From: CF-118 sp035934385
GTDB taxonomy: Bacteria; Chloroflexota; Dormibacteria; Dormibacterales; Dormibacteraceae
DNA length: 64,000 bases
Direction of reading: 5' to 3'
Assembly: GCA_035934385.1 (NCBI GenBank)
Contig: DASYXY010000081.1
Location: 1-64,000, forward strand
A model generated the notes under the pieces. That model was given only the letters and a program-made list of their open reading frames with translations. It was not told the origin of the DNA and made no database searches. A program made the translations under genes and the position numbers. Shown piece after piece: positions 18,814 to 26,280 of the stretch; the first letter of the stretch is position 1, and every line of letters begins with the position of its first letter.

Positions 18814-19476
18814 ATGCCGGATCCGCAGGTCACCGGCCTGCTCGTCGCCTCGCTCGACCAGCCGGGGGTCCTCTACCGCCTCTCGGAGGTGATCTTCCGC
18901 CACGGCGCGAACATCGAGTACATCGCCGGGGGCGCGCGCCGGGACGACGTGGCCGAGCTCCAGATCGAGGTCTCGGGCGCGCACGACGAAGCAAGTCTGG
19001 TGAAAGACCTCGAACAGGTCGTGGGCGTGAAGAGCGTGGGCGTCGTGCCCACGTTTCAGCGCATCTACGGCAAGCGCGTGATCGTGATCGGCGGCGGTGC
19101 CCAGGTCGGCATGGTGGCGCAGGGAGCGGTGTCGGAGGCCGACCGCCACAACATCCGCGGCCAGCGCATCTCGGTCGACACCATCCCGCTGGTGGGCGAA
19201 GAGCAGCTCGCCGACGCGGTGCGGGCGGTTGCCCGGCTCCACCGCGCCCGCGTCCTGGTGCTCGCGGGCGCGCTGATGGGCGGCGACATCTCGAACGCCG
19301 TGCGCGAGATCCGTCAGGCGGGGATCATCGTCGTCTGCACCAACATGGCCGGTTCGGTCCCGGAGGCTGCCGACCTGGTCGTGAGCGACCCGGTAGAGGC
19401 GGGCGTCATGGCGGTCATGCTGGTGGCTGATACGGCTCGGTTTTCGATCGAGCACGTCCGGGGCCGAAGATTCTGA
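18814..19476 (+). CDS. ACT-domain protein of the DUF5612 type
   Basis: A 220-aa protein: an N-terminal ACT-like domain (VTGLLVASLDQPGVLYRLSEVIFRHGANIEYI, residues ~5-75) followed by a Rossmann-like half (KRVIVIGGGAQVGMVAQGAVSEADRHN... VLVLAGALMGG). This matches DUF5612, a family first noted in methanogens and of unknown function. ACT domains usually bind amino acids, and the gene is divergent from cimA, so an amino-acid-responsive role is a reasonable guess only. ATG 18814 is chosen because TATGGT at 18800-18805 lies 8 nt upstream; ATG 18766 is possible. Its 3' end runs 62 bp into the convergent gene. Confidence 0.72.
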   Translation: MPDPQVTGLLVASLDQPGVLYRLSEVIFRHGANIEYIAGGARRDDVAELQIEVSGAHDEASLVKDLEQVVGVKSVGVVPTFQRIYGKRVIVIGGGAQVGMVAQGAVSEADRHNIRGQRISVDTIPLVGEEQLADAVRAVARLHRARVLVLAGALMGGDISNAVREIRQAGIIVVCTNMAGSVPEAADLVVSDPVEAGVMAVMLVADTARFSIEHVRGRRF

Positions 19477-20122
19477 AAGGCGCGTCGAGCACGACGAAGA
19501 TCGCGATCGCGACGATCGCGCCCCAGAAGATGTACCAGGGCCACGGTCCAAGCACGGACAGCAAGTTCGGGCCGGGCGGCACGGAGCGCAGGAACAGGTA
19601 GTTCCCGTTCGTGACCAGGTTGGCGAAGGCGTCGAACACGAGCAGGGCGAGGCTGAACGCGATCACCCGCGGCACCGCCCACGTCCGCGGGTAGATCCGC
19701 AAGCCGGCCACCAGGAACAGCGCGGCCGCCGGGATCGCACCGTGCTGGATGAAGTACTGGAAAAAGAGATAAGACGGGAACTGGTTGCCGATGTCCGGCG
19801 TGATGACGCCGTTGGCGGTGCCGGCGATGCCCCAGAAATACGTGAGCTCGACCAGCATGGGCGTTCGCATCCAGAGCGCGACGGCCGAGATGTAGGCGGC
19901 CACGTCGCACAGGTGAAGCGGCAGGTCGTTCTGGATCGTGAACGCGTGATGCGCCGCCTGCCACACGAACCAGCTCGTCTCGTTGACCACGATCAGTACC
20001 GCGAGCGCCCGCGCCGCGGGCACAGTCCACGGGCCTGGGCGCGTTCGCGCGGCGAAGACCAGAGCCGCGATCGAGACGGCGATCACTCCGACCGTGATCA
20101 GGTGCTCGGCTGAGAGATCCAC
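19415..20122 (-). CDS. TIGR02206 (YwaF-like) integral membrane protein
   Basis: A 235-aa protein with seven predicted membrane segments. Family features include the PLHLCDVAAYISAVALWM region in the first half, FWGIAGTANGVITPDIG, and the C-terminal GNYLFLRSVPPGPNLLSVLGPWPWYIF, which is diagnostic for TIGR02206. Function of the family is unknown. It starts 7 bp after the HTH-tailed membrane protein, so the two are probably co-transcribed. Its last 62 bp overlap the convergent DUF5612 gene. Confidence 0.82.
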   Translation of the reverse strand: MDLSAEHLITVGVIAVSIAALVFAARTRPGPWTVPAARALAVLIVVNETSWFVWQAAHHAFTIQNDLPLHLCDVAAYISAVALWMRTPMLVELTYFWGIAGTANGVITPDIGNQFPSYLFFQYFIQHGAIPAAALFLVAGLRIYPRTWAVPRVIAFSLALLVFDAFANLVTNGNYLFLRSVPPGPNLLSVLGPWPWYIFWGAIVAIAIFVVLDAPFRIFGPGRARSKTEPYQPPA

Positions 20123-20129
20123 CTCGCGA

Positions 20130-21614
20130 TCAGCGCGCTACGGGCACCTTTTCGGCAAACTCGCTCATCTCGTCGAGGCGCTCGGCAACGAGCGAGAACC
20201 CCCGCTGCAGCCGGCGGTAGAAGGTGGGGCGGGAGAGATGCAGCCTCTCCATGATCACCTCATGGCTGCCGACCCTCTTCACGTAGTAGTCGAGCAGCAG
20301 GTGGCCCGCCTCGGCGTCGCGCGGTTGTGACGACGAGGCAAGCTCGCTGATCACGTCGACCAGCGCAGCGCGGAGATCGGTTGCCGTCGACTCGCCGTGC
20401 GCGATGCCCGGCAGGCGGCCGAGCGGACTCCGGCCCAGCGCCTCTGGTGTGCCGAGGTCGTCCAGCGCAGCGCGCACCAGCTGGGGCCGCACGGTGCTGG
20501 CGGGGTCGCGCGTCCACCGCACCTCCTGGCGGACCTCGACCGGCGCGGTATCTGGGGTGGCGGCGGCGTTTAGCGGCGCCACGATCGCAGACGGCAAACC
20601 GGCGCGAAGAAGCCGGCCCATCATCCAGCACATCATCGTGGTGGCGACGATGGTCCCAGTCCACAGGGAGAACCCCCAGGAGGTGCCGCCAAACAGCCAG
20701 ATCGCGGCCAGGTAGGCGACCACGAACGTCAACCCGATGACGGCGCAGAGAGACGCCGACGGCCGTCCCGGACGGCGCCGGCTGTAAGCGATCCACGCAT
20801 CGGCCGCGATGCCGGTGAGGATCATGACCGGCACGTAGGGGTAGTGGAGCTTGCTGGTCGTCACCAGCAGGCCGTTGATCGTGAACACAAGCGTCATTGA
20901 GCCCGGCCGCAGGTTGAAGCCGCTGTTCAGGAGCAGCCCAGTGCCGGCGAGGATCAGAGCCTGCGCCAGGATCTCCGCCACGCCGATGTTCTCGCCCAGC
21001 CACTTGTGATCGCCCGTCGGGGCGAATGGGTATCCGTTGAGCGAGTAGGGATCGATCAGCGGATGCACGAACTGAGTCGCGAAGGTGAACACCGACAACA
21101 GGAGCGCCGCTGAGACCAGCGTGGTGAAGCCCGCGGTCGTCTCGCCACGGCGCGCGGCCGCGCGCAGCGGGCCGCTGACCATCACGGCGGTGGCGGCGAT
21201 GAGCACCAGTCGCGGTGGAGTGAAGAGGGCGTCCAGCCCAACCGCCTTCGAAGCGAATGCCGGCACCCAGAGAGCGTTGTCCACGATCCATGCGCCGCCG
21301 AACGTCAGCGCCGCCGCCAGCGAGCCGACATAGCCGTCGGGCAGAGCGTTGTGCCACGGCTTGCCGGCGCGGATGCCGGCAGCGAAGCCCGCGAACAGCA
21401 CTCCGGTCGTGGCCAGCCAAGCGCCAAGAACGATCCCCTGGCCGATGTAGCCTGCCGGCTCGACCACCGTGTTCTGCAGAATGACGAACGCGTACGCGGT
21501 CAGGTATGCGCCGAACAGCAGGGCGGACATCAGCAGCCCCACGAGCGCGTCGAAGACGCGGGGGTTGTCGACGAATCCGCGAGCGGTCTTCAAATATGTG
21601 GCCCGGCAAACCAT
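20130..21614 (-). CDS. Multipass membrane protein with C-terminal helix-turn-helix
   Basis: A 494-aa protein of unknown function. The first ~330 residues hold about ten hydrophobic segments; the C-terminal ~110 residues are soluble and end in a helix-turn-helix-like unit (SHEVIMERLHLSRPTFYRRLQRG) preceded by a LLDYYVKRVG helix. It could be a membrane-tethered transcription factor. The ATG at 21614 was chosen over 21722 because the extra residues are low-complexity and overlap the repeats between the divergent genes. It is co-directional with, and 7 bp from, the TIGR02206 gene. Confidence 0.7.
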   Translation of the reverse strand: MVCRATYLKTARGFVDNPRVFDALVGLLMSALLFGAYLTAYAFVILQNTVVEPAGYIGQGIVLGAWLATTGVLFAGFAAGIRAGKPWHNALPDGYVGSLAAALTFGGAWIVDNALWVPAFASKAVGLDALFTPPRLVLIAATAVMVSGPLRAAARRGETTAGFTTLVSAALLLSVFTFATQFVHPLIDPYSLNGYPFAPTGDHKWLGENIGVAEILAQALILAGTGLLLNSGFNLRPGSMTLVFTINGLLVTTSKLHYPYVPVMILTGIAADAWIAYSRRRPGRPSASLCAVIGLTFVVAYLAAIWLFGGTSWGFSLWTGTIVATTMMCWMMGRLLRAGLPSAIVAPLNAAATPDTAPVEVRQEVRWTRDPASTVRPQLVRAALDDLGTPEALGRSPLGRLPGIAHGESTATDLRAALVDVISELASSSQPRDAEAGHLLLDYYVKRVGSHEVIMERLHLSRPTFYRRLQRGFSLVAERLDEMSEFAEKVPVAR

Positions 21615-21636
21615 AAACCCGAAACCACCTGGTTTA

Positions 21637-21677
21637 TGAGACGGATTTCGACACCTTTCTGAGACTGGCTCTGAGAC
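21637..21677. repeat. Three TGAGAC direct repeats in a divergent promoter region
   Basis: TGAGAC occurs at 21637, 21660 and 21672, followed by related sequence (GGATTT, TGGCTC, GGGTTC); the second and third are 12 bp apart. They lie between the membrane-HTH gene (minus) and the 21736 gene (plus), so they are candidate binding sites for a regulator of either, possibly the HTH protein itself. Confidence 0.45.
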
Positions 21678-21735
21678 GGGTTCTGCGGAACAGTCGGTGG
21701 CGTTCCGGCCACCTGCAGTCAAGGAGATCGGTCAG

Positions 21736-22413
21736 ATGTCAGCGGATCCCAATCAGTACGACGGCGTCATCACCCTGGAGCCCAGGGTCGTCACCCCGGA
21801 GCTCGTGCCCCCCGAGGCGCCGGCGGCGGTCGAACTGCCACCGCCACCGGCTGCCGCTCCGGCGGCGCCCGCGGCGAAGCGTCGGCGGCCCGGATGGATC
21901 GTCCCGACGGCCATCGCGGTGGTTGGGCTCCTCGCGTCAGGCACGCTCGGCTACCTCTTCTATTCGACCAACACCAAGCTGGACATGACCAAGCAGAGCC
22001 TCGCTGCCACGAAGGACCAGCTCACGGCGCTGCAGGCGGACGCCGCCCAAAAGAAGCAGGTGGCCGACTACATGACCATGTACACGGTCGACTCGGGCGC
22101 GGTGCGGACCGACTACTCGCAGGTCGTGCTGTGCAGCACGTTCGGGACCTGCCTCATCGCGGCACAGGACACGCTGAACGACCTGCAGAAGTTTCAGACC
22201 GATCGTAAGGCGGCCAGGGTGCCCTCCGGGTTGTCCTCGGCGGACAGCCAGCTGGGTGACAGCTTGAGCGCAGCCATCGCGGCGGTGCAGGAGCTGATCA
22301 GCGGTATGACCTCAAACGACCACACGAAGGCCGATGCGGGCTTCAACGACCTCGACAGCGCCATGCTCGGCGTCGCCAAGGCGGAGTCCGCCCTTGGGGC
22401 AGAGCTGAGGTAA
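21736..22413 (+). CDS. Single-pass membrane protein with proline-rich N terminus
   Basis: A 225-aa protein of no recognised family. Residues ~20-50 are Pro/Ala-rich (cytoplasmic), one membrane segment follows (WIVPTAIAVVGLLASGTLGYLFY), then an extracytoplasmic helical region starting with a coiled-coil-like stretch (residues ~80-115, DMTKQSLAATKDQLTALQAD). Two Cys sit in VLCSTFGTCLIAA. The ATG at 21736 has a good Shine-Dalgarno (AAGGAGAT, 21720-21727). It is 4 bp from the protease gene and probably forms an operon with it, so it may be a partner or scaffold for that protease. Confidence 0.65.
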   Translation: MSADPNQYDGVITLEPRVVTPELVPPEAPAAVELPPPPAAAPAAPAAKRRRPGWIVPTAIAVVGLLASGTLGYLFYSTNTKLDMTKQSLAATKDQLTALQADAAQKKQVADYMTMYTVDSGAVRTDYSQVVLCSTFGTCLIAAQDTLNDLQKFQTDRKAARVPSGLSSADSQLGDSLSAAIAAVQELISGMTSNDHTKADAGFNDLDSAMLGVAKAESALGAELR

Positions 22414-22417
22414 GCCC

Positions 22418-23176
22418 GTGAGCAACCCCGGATCGCGTCTGGCGCGAACCCTGGCGGCGGCGCTCGTTGCGGGCGTCGCCGCCGCAGCCGGCCTGGCGTG
22501 GCAGGCGCAGCAGGACGGCGCGCGCACCAGCGCCGCGCAGCAGCAGACCCTCGCGCGGCTGCAGACGGAGGTCAACGAGCTGCAGACAAAGACTTCACAA
22601 CAGGCCGACTGGTCGAAGCTGGCTGCGCAGGTCGAACCCTCGGTGTTCACCATCGCCACCGATGCCGGCCTCGGCTCGGGCTGGGTCGTGCGCGAGGACG
22701 CAAGCGGCTCGGATCTCGTGACCGACTACCACGTTGTCGCCGACGCCCTCGCCAGCGGCGTCAAAGCTGTCGACGTCATCCAGGCCGACCGAACGCTCGA
22801 GGGCACCATCGTGCACATCGACCGCACGGATGACCTGGCGCTGGTACACGTGAATGAAAAGCTGACTCCACTCAAGCCGGCGCCCACGCGCCCGAGCGTC
22901 GGTGCGACCGTGATGGTCGTCGGCTCGCCGCTCGGCCTCGGCGGCAGCGTCTCGATCGGGCTGGTTTCCGGTTTTCGGAGCATCGAGGGCAGCGACTACG
23001 TGCAGTTCTCGGCGCCCATCAGCCCGGGCAACAGCGGTGGACCCGTGGTCGATTCGAAGGGCCACGTGATCGGTGTCGCCAAGGGAAAGTTCGTCGGCGA
23101 CGGTGTCGAAGCGCTCGGATTCGCGATCCCGGTGTCGGTAGCCTGCGCGCAGCTGGGCGTTTGCGAGGAGACTTGA
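22418..23176 (+). CDS. Membrane-anchored trypsin-like (DegP/HtrA-type) serine protease without PDZ
   Basis: A 252-aa S1C-type protease. An N-terminal anchor (residues ~10-30) is followed by a short coiled coil and the protease fold with His105 (TDYHVVAD), Asp138/139 (RTDDLALV) and Ser206 (SPGNSGGPVV). It ends right after the protease core, so there is no PDZ domain. GTG start, 4 bp after the preceding gene. The anchor plus coiled coil resembles its upstream neighbour, suggesting that they interact; substrates are unknown. Confidence 0.82.
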   Translation: MSNPGSRLARTLAAALVAGVAAAAGLAWQAQQDGARTSAAQQQTLARLQTEVNELQTKTSQQADWSKLAAQVEPSVFTIATDAGLGSGWVVREDASGSDLVTDYHVVADALASGVKAVDVIQADRTLEGTIVHIDRTDDLALVHVNEKLTPLKPAPTRPSVGATVMVVGSPLGLGGSVSIGLVSGFRSIEGSDYVQFSAPISPGNSGGPVVDSKGHVIGVAKGKFVGDGVEALGFAIPVSVACAQLGVCEET

Positions 23177-23181
23177 TCGAG

Positions 23182-24657
23182 ATGAGCTCCGTAGTCATCG
23201 CCGGCAGCGTGGCGGAATCGACCCGCACCGAGCGAATCAGCACGCGCCGCCTGCTCGGCATCAACGCACTGTGGTTTGGCCAGGGCGCCCACTGGCCGCC
23301 CATCAACTTCGTCCTGCTTCCGTTCATGGCGACGATGATCGCGGGCGGCTCGGCCGACCTCGTCATCGGCCGGGTCAGCGCCGCGGGCAACCTGTTCGCC
23401 CTGCTTGCCCCCATCCTCGCGGGCTGGCTCAGCGACCGGACCAGCACGCGCTGGGGCCGCCGCCGGCCGTGGATCCTCGCCGGCACCGCCGTCAACCTCG
23501 CCGGCCTGGGTCTGCTCGCAATCTCGGGCGCGGAGCTGCCGCTGGCTTTCGCCTACATGCTGGTGCAGCTGGCGTTCAACCTGGCGGGCGGCGCCTACGC
23601 CGCCGTCATCCCCGACGTGGTTCCACAAGCGGACCGAGGTCGAGCCTCTGGTTCGCTGGGCATGATGCAGGGCCTCGGCGCGGTGGCCGGGCTCGCGGCG
23701 GTCACGGCAGCGACCGCTCTGTTTGGCGAAACGCGCACCGGCGTCATCGTGGGCTTCGGCGCGATCGCGCTGATCCTTGCGCTGAGTACCGCGATCACCC
23801 TCGTCTCGGTGCATGAGCCCGCATCTCCGGCCATAAAGCACTCCCCGCTCCAGCTGGACTCGACGGTGATTGTCGCCGCGGTCGCGGGCACGATCGCGGT
23901 CGGCGCCTGGATCGCATTCCTCTTCACACCGTTTTCGATCTTTTCGATCGCGCCAGGAGGCATATGCCTGGGTGCGGGGCTGGTCGCCGGCTTTGCAGCC
24001 GCGCGGGTACCGGCCATCCGCGGATTCTTCGTCGCGTTTCGCAACCACGACTTCTTCTGGACCTTCTTGACGCGGGCGTTCGTGGTGATGGGCATCTACA
24101 CGATCTATCCGTTTCTAGCCCTGTACTTCCGCCACGTGATCGGGGCGCACAATCCGAACACGCTGGCCGGCTACTGGGGCCTCGCCGTGCTCGCAGGCGG
24201 CATCCTGCCCGCGATCATCGGCGGTCATCTTTCGGACCGCTGGGGGAAAAGGAAGCTCTTCGTTTACGCCTCGGGCGGGCTCCAGGCGGCGGTCGCCAGC
24301 GTGCTCCTGTTCGGCCTCGTGAGGAACCTGGCGTTCGTGTTCGTGCTGGGCGTCCTGTTCGGGATCGGTTACGGCCTCTACGTCGCGGTCGACTGGGCCA
24401 TCGCCTGCGACGTGCTGCCCGACCGCGAGAAATCCTCGGGCCGGGACATGGGCCTCTGGCACATCGCGTTCACGCTCCCACCGTCGCTGGCGCCCGCGGT
24501 GTTCGGGCCGATCCTGCACGCGTTCAACCACGCGGGCGGGCACATCCTCGGCCTGGAGACGGGCCACTTCCTCGGGTTTCGCCTGGTGTTCGCGGGAGCC
24601 GTGATCTGGTTCGTCCTGGGCACCCTGTTCGTGAGCCGCATCCGCGGCGTGCGCTAG
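23182..24657 (+). CDS. MFS transporter (SLC45/GPH-like sugar carrier type)
   Basis: A 491-aa major facilitator with 12 predicted membrane segments. The loop 2-3 motif GWLSDRTSTRWGRRRPWILAG and its repeat in the second half (GGHLSDRWGKRKLFVYASGG) resemble the RWGRRRP signature of SLC45/sucrose-type carriers. Substrate is unknown. ATG 23182 is used; a TTG at 23173 overlapping the protease stop (TTGA) is an alternative start. The stop TAG at 24655 forms part of the TAGCCT box of the next gene. Confidence 0.8.
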   Translation: MSSVVIAGSVAESTRTERISTRRLLGINALWFGQGAHWPPINFVLLPFMATMIAGGSADLVIGRVSAAGNLFALLAPILAGWLSDRTSTRWGRRRPWILAGTAVNLAGLGLLAISGAELPLAFAYMLVQLAFNLAGGAYAAVIPDVVPQADRGRASGSLGMMQGLGAVAGLAAVTAATALFGETRTGVIVGFGAIALILALSTAITLVSVHEPASPAIKHSPLQLDSTVIVAAVAGTIAVGAWIAFLFTPFSIFSIAPGGICLGAGLVAGFAAARVPAIRGFFVAFRNHDFFWTFLTRAFVVMGIYTIYPFLALYFRHVIGAHNPNTLAGYWGLAVLAGGILPAIIGGHLSDRWGKRKLFVYASGGLQAAVASVLLFGLVRNLAFVFVLGVLFGIGYGLYVAVDWAIACDVLPDREKSSGRDMGLWHIAFTLPPSLAPAVFGPILHAFNHAGGHILGLETGHFLGFRLVFAGAVIWFVLGTLFVSRIRGVR

Positions 24658-24660
24658 CCT
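24655..24660 (+). promoter_or_regulatory. TANNNT -10 box for the sulfite-oxidase-like gene
   Basis: TAGCCT, 6 nt before the GTG at 24667, predicts a leaderless mRNA. It includes the stop codon of the MFS gene. Confidence 0.45.
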
Positions 24661-24666
24661 TTCGGC

Positions 24667-25272
24667 GTGGCCTTCATCTCCCGCGGCTTCCGGGGCAAGA
24701 GGCGGGACGCGGCGAGCAGCTCGCGGGTACCGCCGGGCCAGCACACGGTCAACGACTTCCCGGTGCTTTCCGCGGGACCGACCCCGCGCGTCGACCTCGC
24801 GAAGTGGACCTTCACCATCAACGGTGAGATCGACCAGCCGAAGACCTGGACCTGGGATCAGTTCAAAGGCCTGCCCGCCGAGAGCATCACCGTCGACATC
24901 CACTGCGTGACCAAATGGTCGAAGCTCGACACTGCCTGGAAAGGCGTGTCAGTCGACACACTGATGGAGGGCATCGAGACCGCGGCCGAGTATGTTGTCG
25001 TGTTCAGCGACGGCGGCTATACGACCAACATGCCGCTCGACGAGATCACCGACCACAAGGCGTGGGTCGTCTACGAGTACGGCGGAGCGCCGCTGCATCC
25101 TGAGCACGGCGGCCCTGTGCGCCTGCTCGTCCCACACCTTTATCTATGGAAGAGCGCCAAGTGGGTGCGAGGGCTCACGTTGAAGAACCAGGACGAGCCG
25201 GGCTTCTGGGAGTCGAACGGCTACAACAACCACGGAGATCCATGGCGCGAGGAACGGTACTGGGGAGACTAG
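24667..25272 (+). CDS. Sulfite oxidase-like molybdopterin oxidoreductase
   Basis: A 201-aa cytoplasmic protein of the Moco sulfite-oxidase fold (YedY/MsrP-related but without Tat signal or heme domain). The molybdenum-ligand Cys is Cys80 in VDIHCVTKWS; the ending PGFWESNGYNNHGDPWREERYWGD is typical of this family. It overlaps the flavin reductase gene by 31 bp, suggesting that the reductase delivers electrons to it. Physiological substrate is unknown. Confidence 0.85.
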   Translation: MAFISRGFRGKRRDAASSSRVPPGQHTVNDFPVLSAGPTPRVDLAKWTFTINGEIDQPKTWTWDQFKGLPAESITVDIHCVTKWSKLDTAWKGVSVDTLMEGIETAAEYVVVFSDGGYTTNMPLDEITDHKAWVVYEYGGAPLHPEHGGPVRLLVPHLYLWKSAKWVRGLTLKNQDEPGFWESNGYNNHGDPWREERYWGD

Positions 25273-25994
25273 GCTGGCGAATCGGCGAGGTCGCCGGGAT
25301 CACCGCCGAGACCCCGAAGGTGTCGAGCATCGCGATCGATGTGCCCGACTGGCCGGGGCACCTGGCGGGCCAGCACGTCGACGTCCGCCTCAGCGCCGAG
25401 GACGGCTACCAGGCGCAACGCAGCTACTCGATCGCCTCGGCGCCTGAGGATCGGCGCGTCACGATCACCGTCGAGCGACTGGACGACGGTGAGGTCTCGC
25501 CTTACCTGGTCGGTGAGCTGCGGGACATGGACAAGATCGAGCTGCGCGGGCCGATCGGTGGGTTCTTCGTGTGGCGAGCGCCGGGGGATCGGCCGCTGCT
25601 GCTCATCGCCGGCGGCTCGGGCGTTGTGCCGCTCATGGCCATGATCCGTCACCGCGCCGCCGCGCACGACCGCACGCCAGTTCGGCTGCTCTACTCGTCG
25701 CGAAGTTTCGAGGACGTGATCTACCGCGAGGAGCTCGAGCGCCTCGCGGCCGCAGATCCCTCGCTGGACGTGAGGCACACGCTGACCCGATCGCACCCCG
25801 ACGGCTGGCGCGGATACGCGCGTCGCCTGGACCGGCAGATGATCGACGACGCCGCCTGGCCCGCTCAGCCGGCGCCGGCTGTCTTCATCTGCGGCCCAAC
25901 GTCCTTCGTCGAGGCCGCGGCGAGCCTTCTCGTCGATCACGGCTACGACCCCGGCTGGATCAAGACCGAGCGCTTCGGCGCGACTGGAGGTTGA
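25242..25994 (+). CDS. Ferredoxin-NADP reductase-like FAD/NAD(P) oxidoreductase
   Basis: A 250-aa FNR-superfamily reductase. The FAD-binding motif is RSYSIASAP, the nicotinamide-binding GGSGVVPLMAMIR follows, and VFICGPTSFVEAAASLL is the C-terminal NAD motif; there is no 2Fe-2S domain. The ATG at 25242 lies within the end of the preceding gene (overlap 31 bp). It is a likely electron donor for the sulfite-oxidase-like enzyme. Confidence 0.86.
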   Translation: MARGTVLGRLGWRIGEVAGITAETPKVSSIAIDVPDWPGHLAGQHVDVRLSAEDGYQAQRSYSIASAPEDRRVTITVERLDDGEVSPYLVGELRDMDKIELRGPIGGFFVWRAPGDRPLLLIAGGSGVVPLMAMIRHRAAAHDRTPVRLLYSSRSFEDVIYREELERLAAADPSLDVRHTLTRSHPDGWRGYARRLDRQMIDDAAWPAQPAPAVFICGPTSFVEAAASLLVDHGYDPGWIKTERFGATGG

Positions 25995-25999
25995 GGGCG

Positions 26000-26278
26000 A
26001 TGACTGTCGAACAGGCAGACATGAAGCTAGATGGAAACGCGATCGGCGGGCTGCTGGCCGAGATCTTCAACATGGAGATGACGACCGCGGAGGGAACGTG
26101 CGGCGGGTGCGGTGCGGTCAACGCGGTCGGCCGCGTGGACGTCTACGTCAACGCGCCCGGCACCGTCGTGCGCTGCCCAGCGTGCGGCAATGTGCTGATG
26201 CGCATCGTGCATGGGCGTGGGCGGTACTGGATCGACATGTCGGGCATCCGCACGCTGGAGCTGGTCGAGCCGGCCTGA
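26000..26278 (+). CDS. DUF6510 zinc-ribbon-like protein
   Basis: A 92-aa protein with two CxxC pairs (CGGCG and CPACG) arranged as a zinc ribbon, followed by a WIDMSGIRTLEL ending; this matches DUF6510. In high-GC bacteria this small protein is commonly encoded next to the sulfite-oxidase-like and reductase genes, as here (5 bp gap). Its role may be assembly or electron transfer, but this is unproven. It ends 2 bp from the convergent signalling operon. Confidence 0.75.
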   Translation: MTVEQADMKLDGNAIGGLLAEIFNMEMTTAEGTCGGCGAVNAVGRVDVYVNAPGTVVRCPACGNVLMRIVHGRGRYWIDMSGIRTLELVEPA

Positions 26279-26280
26279 AC

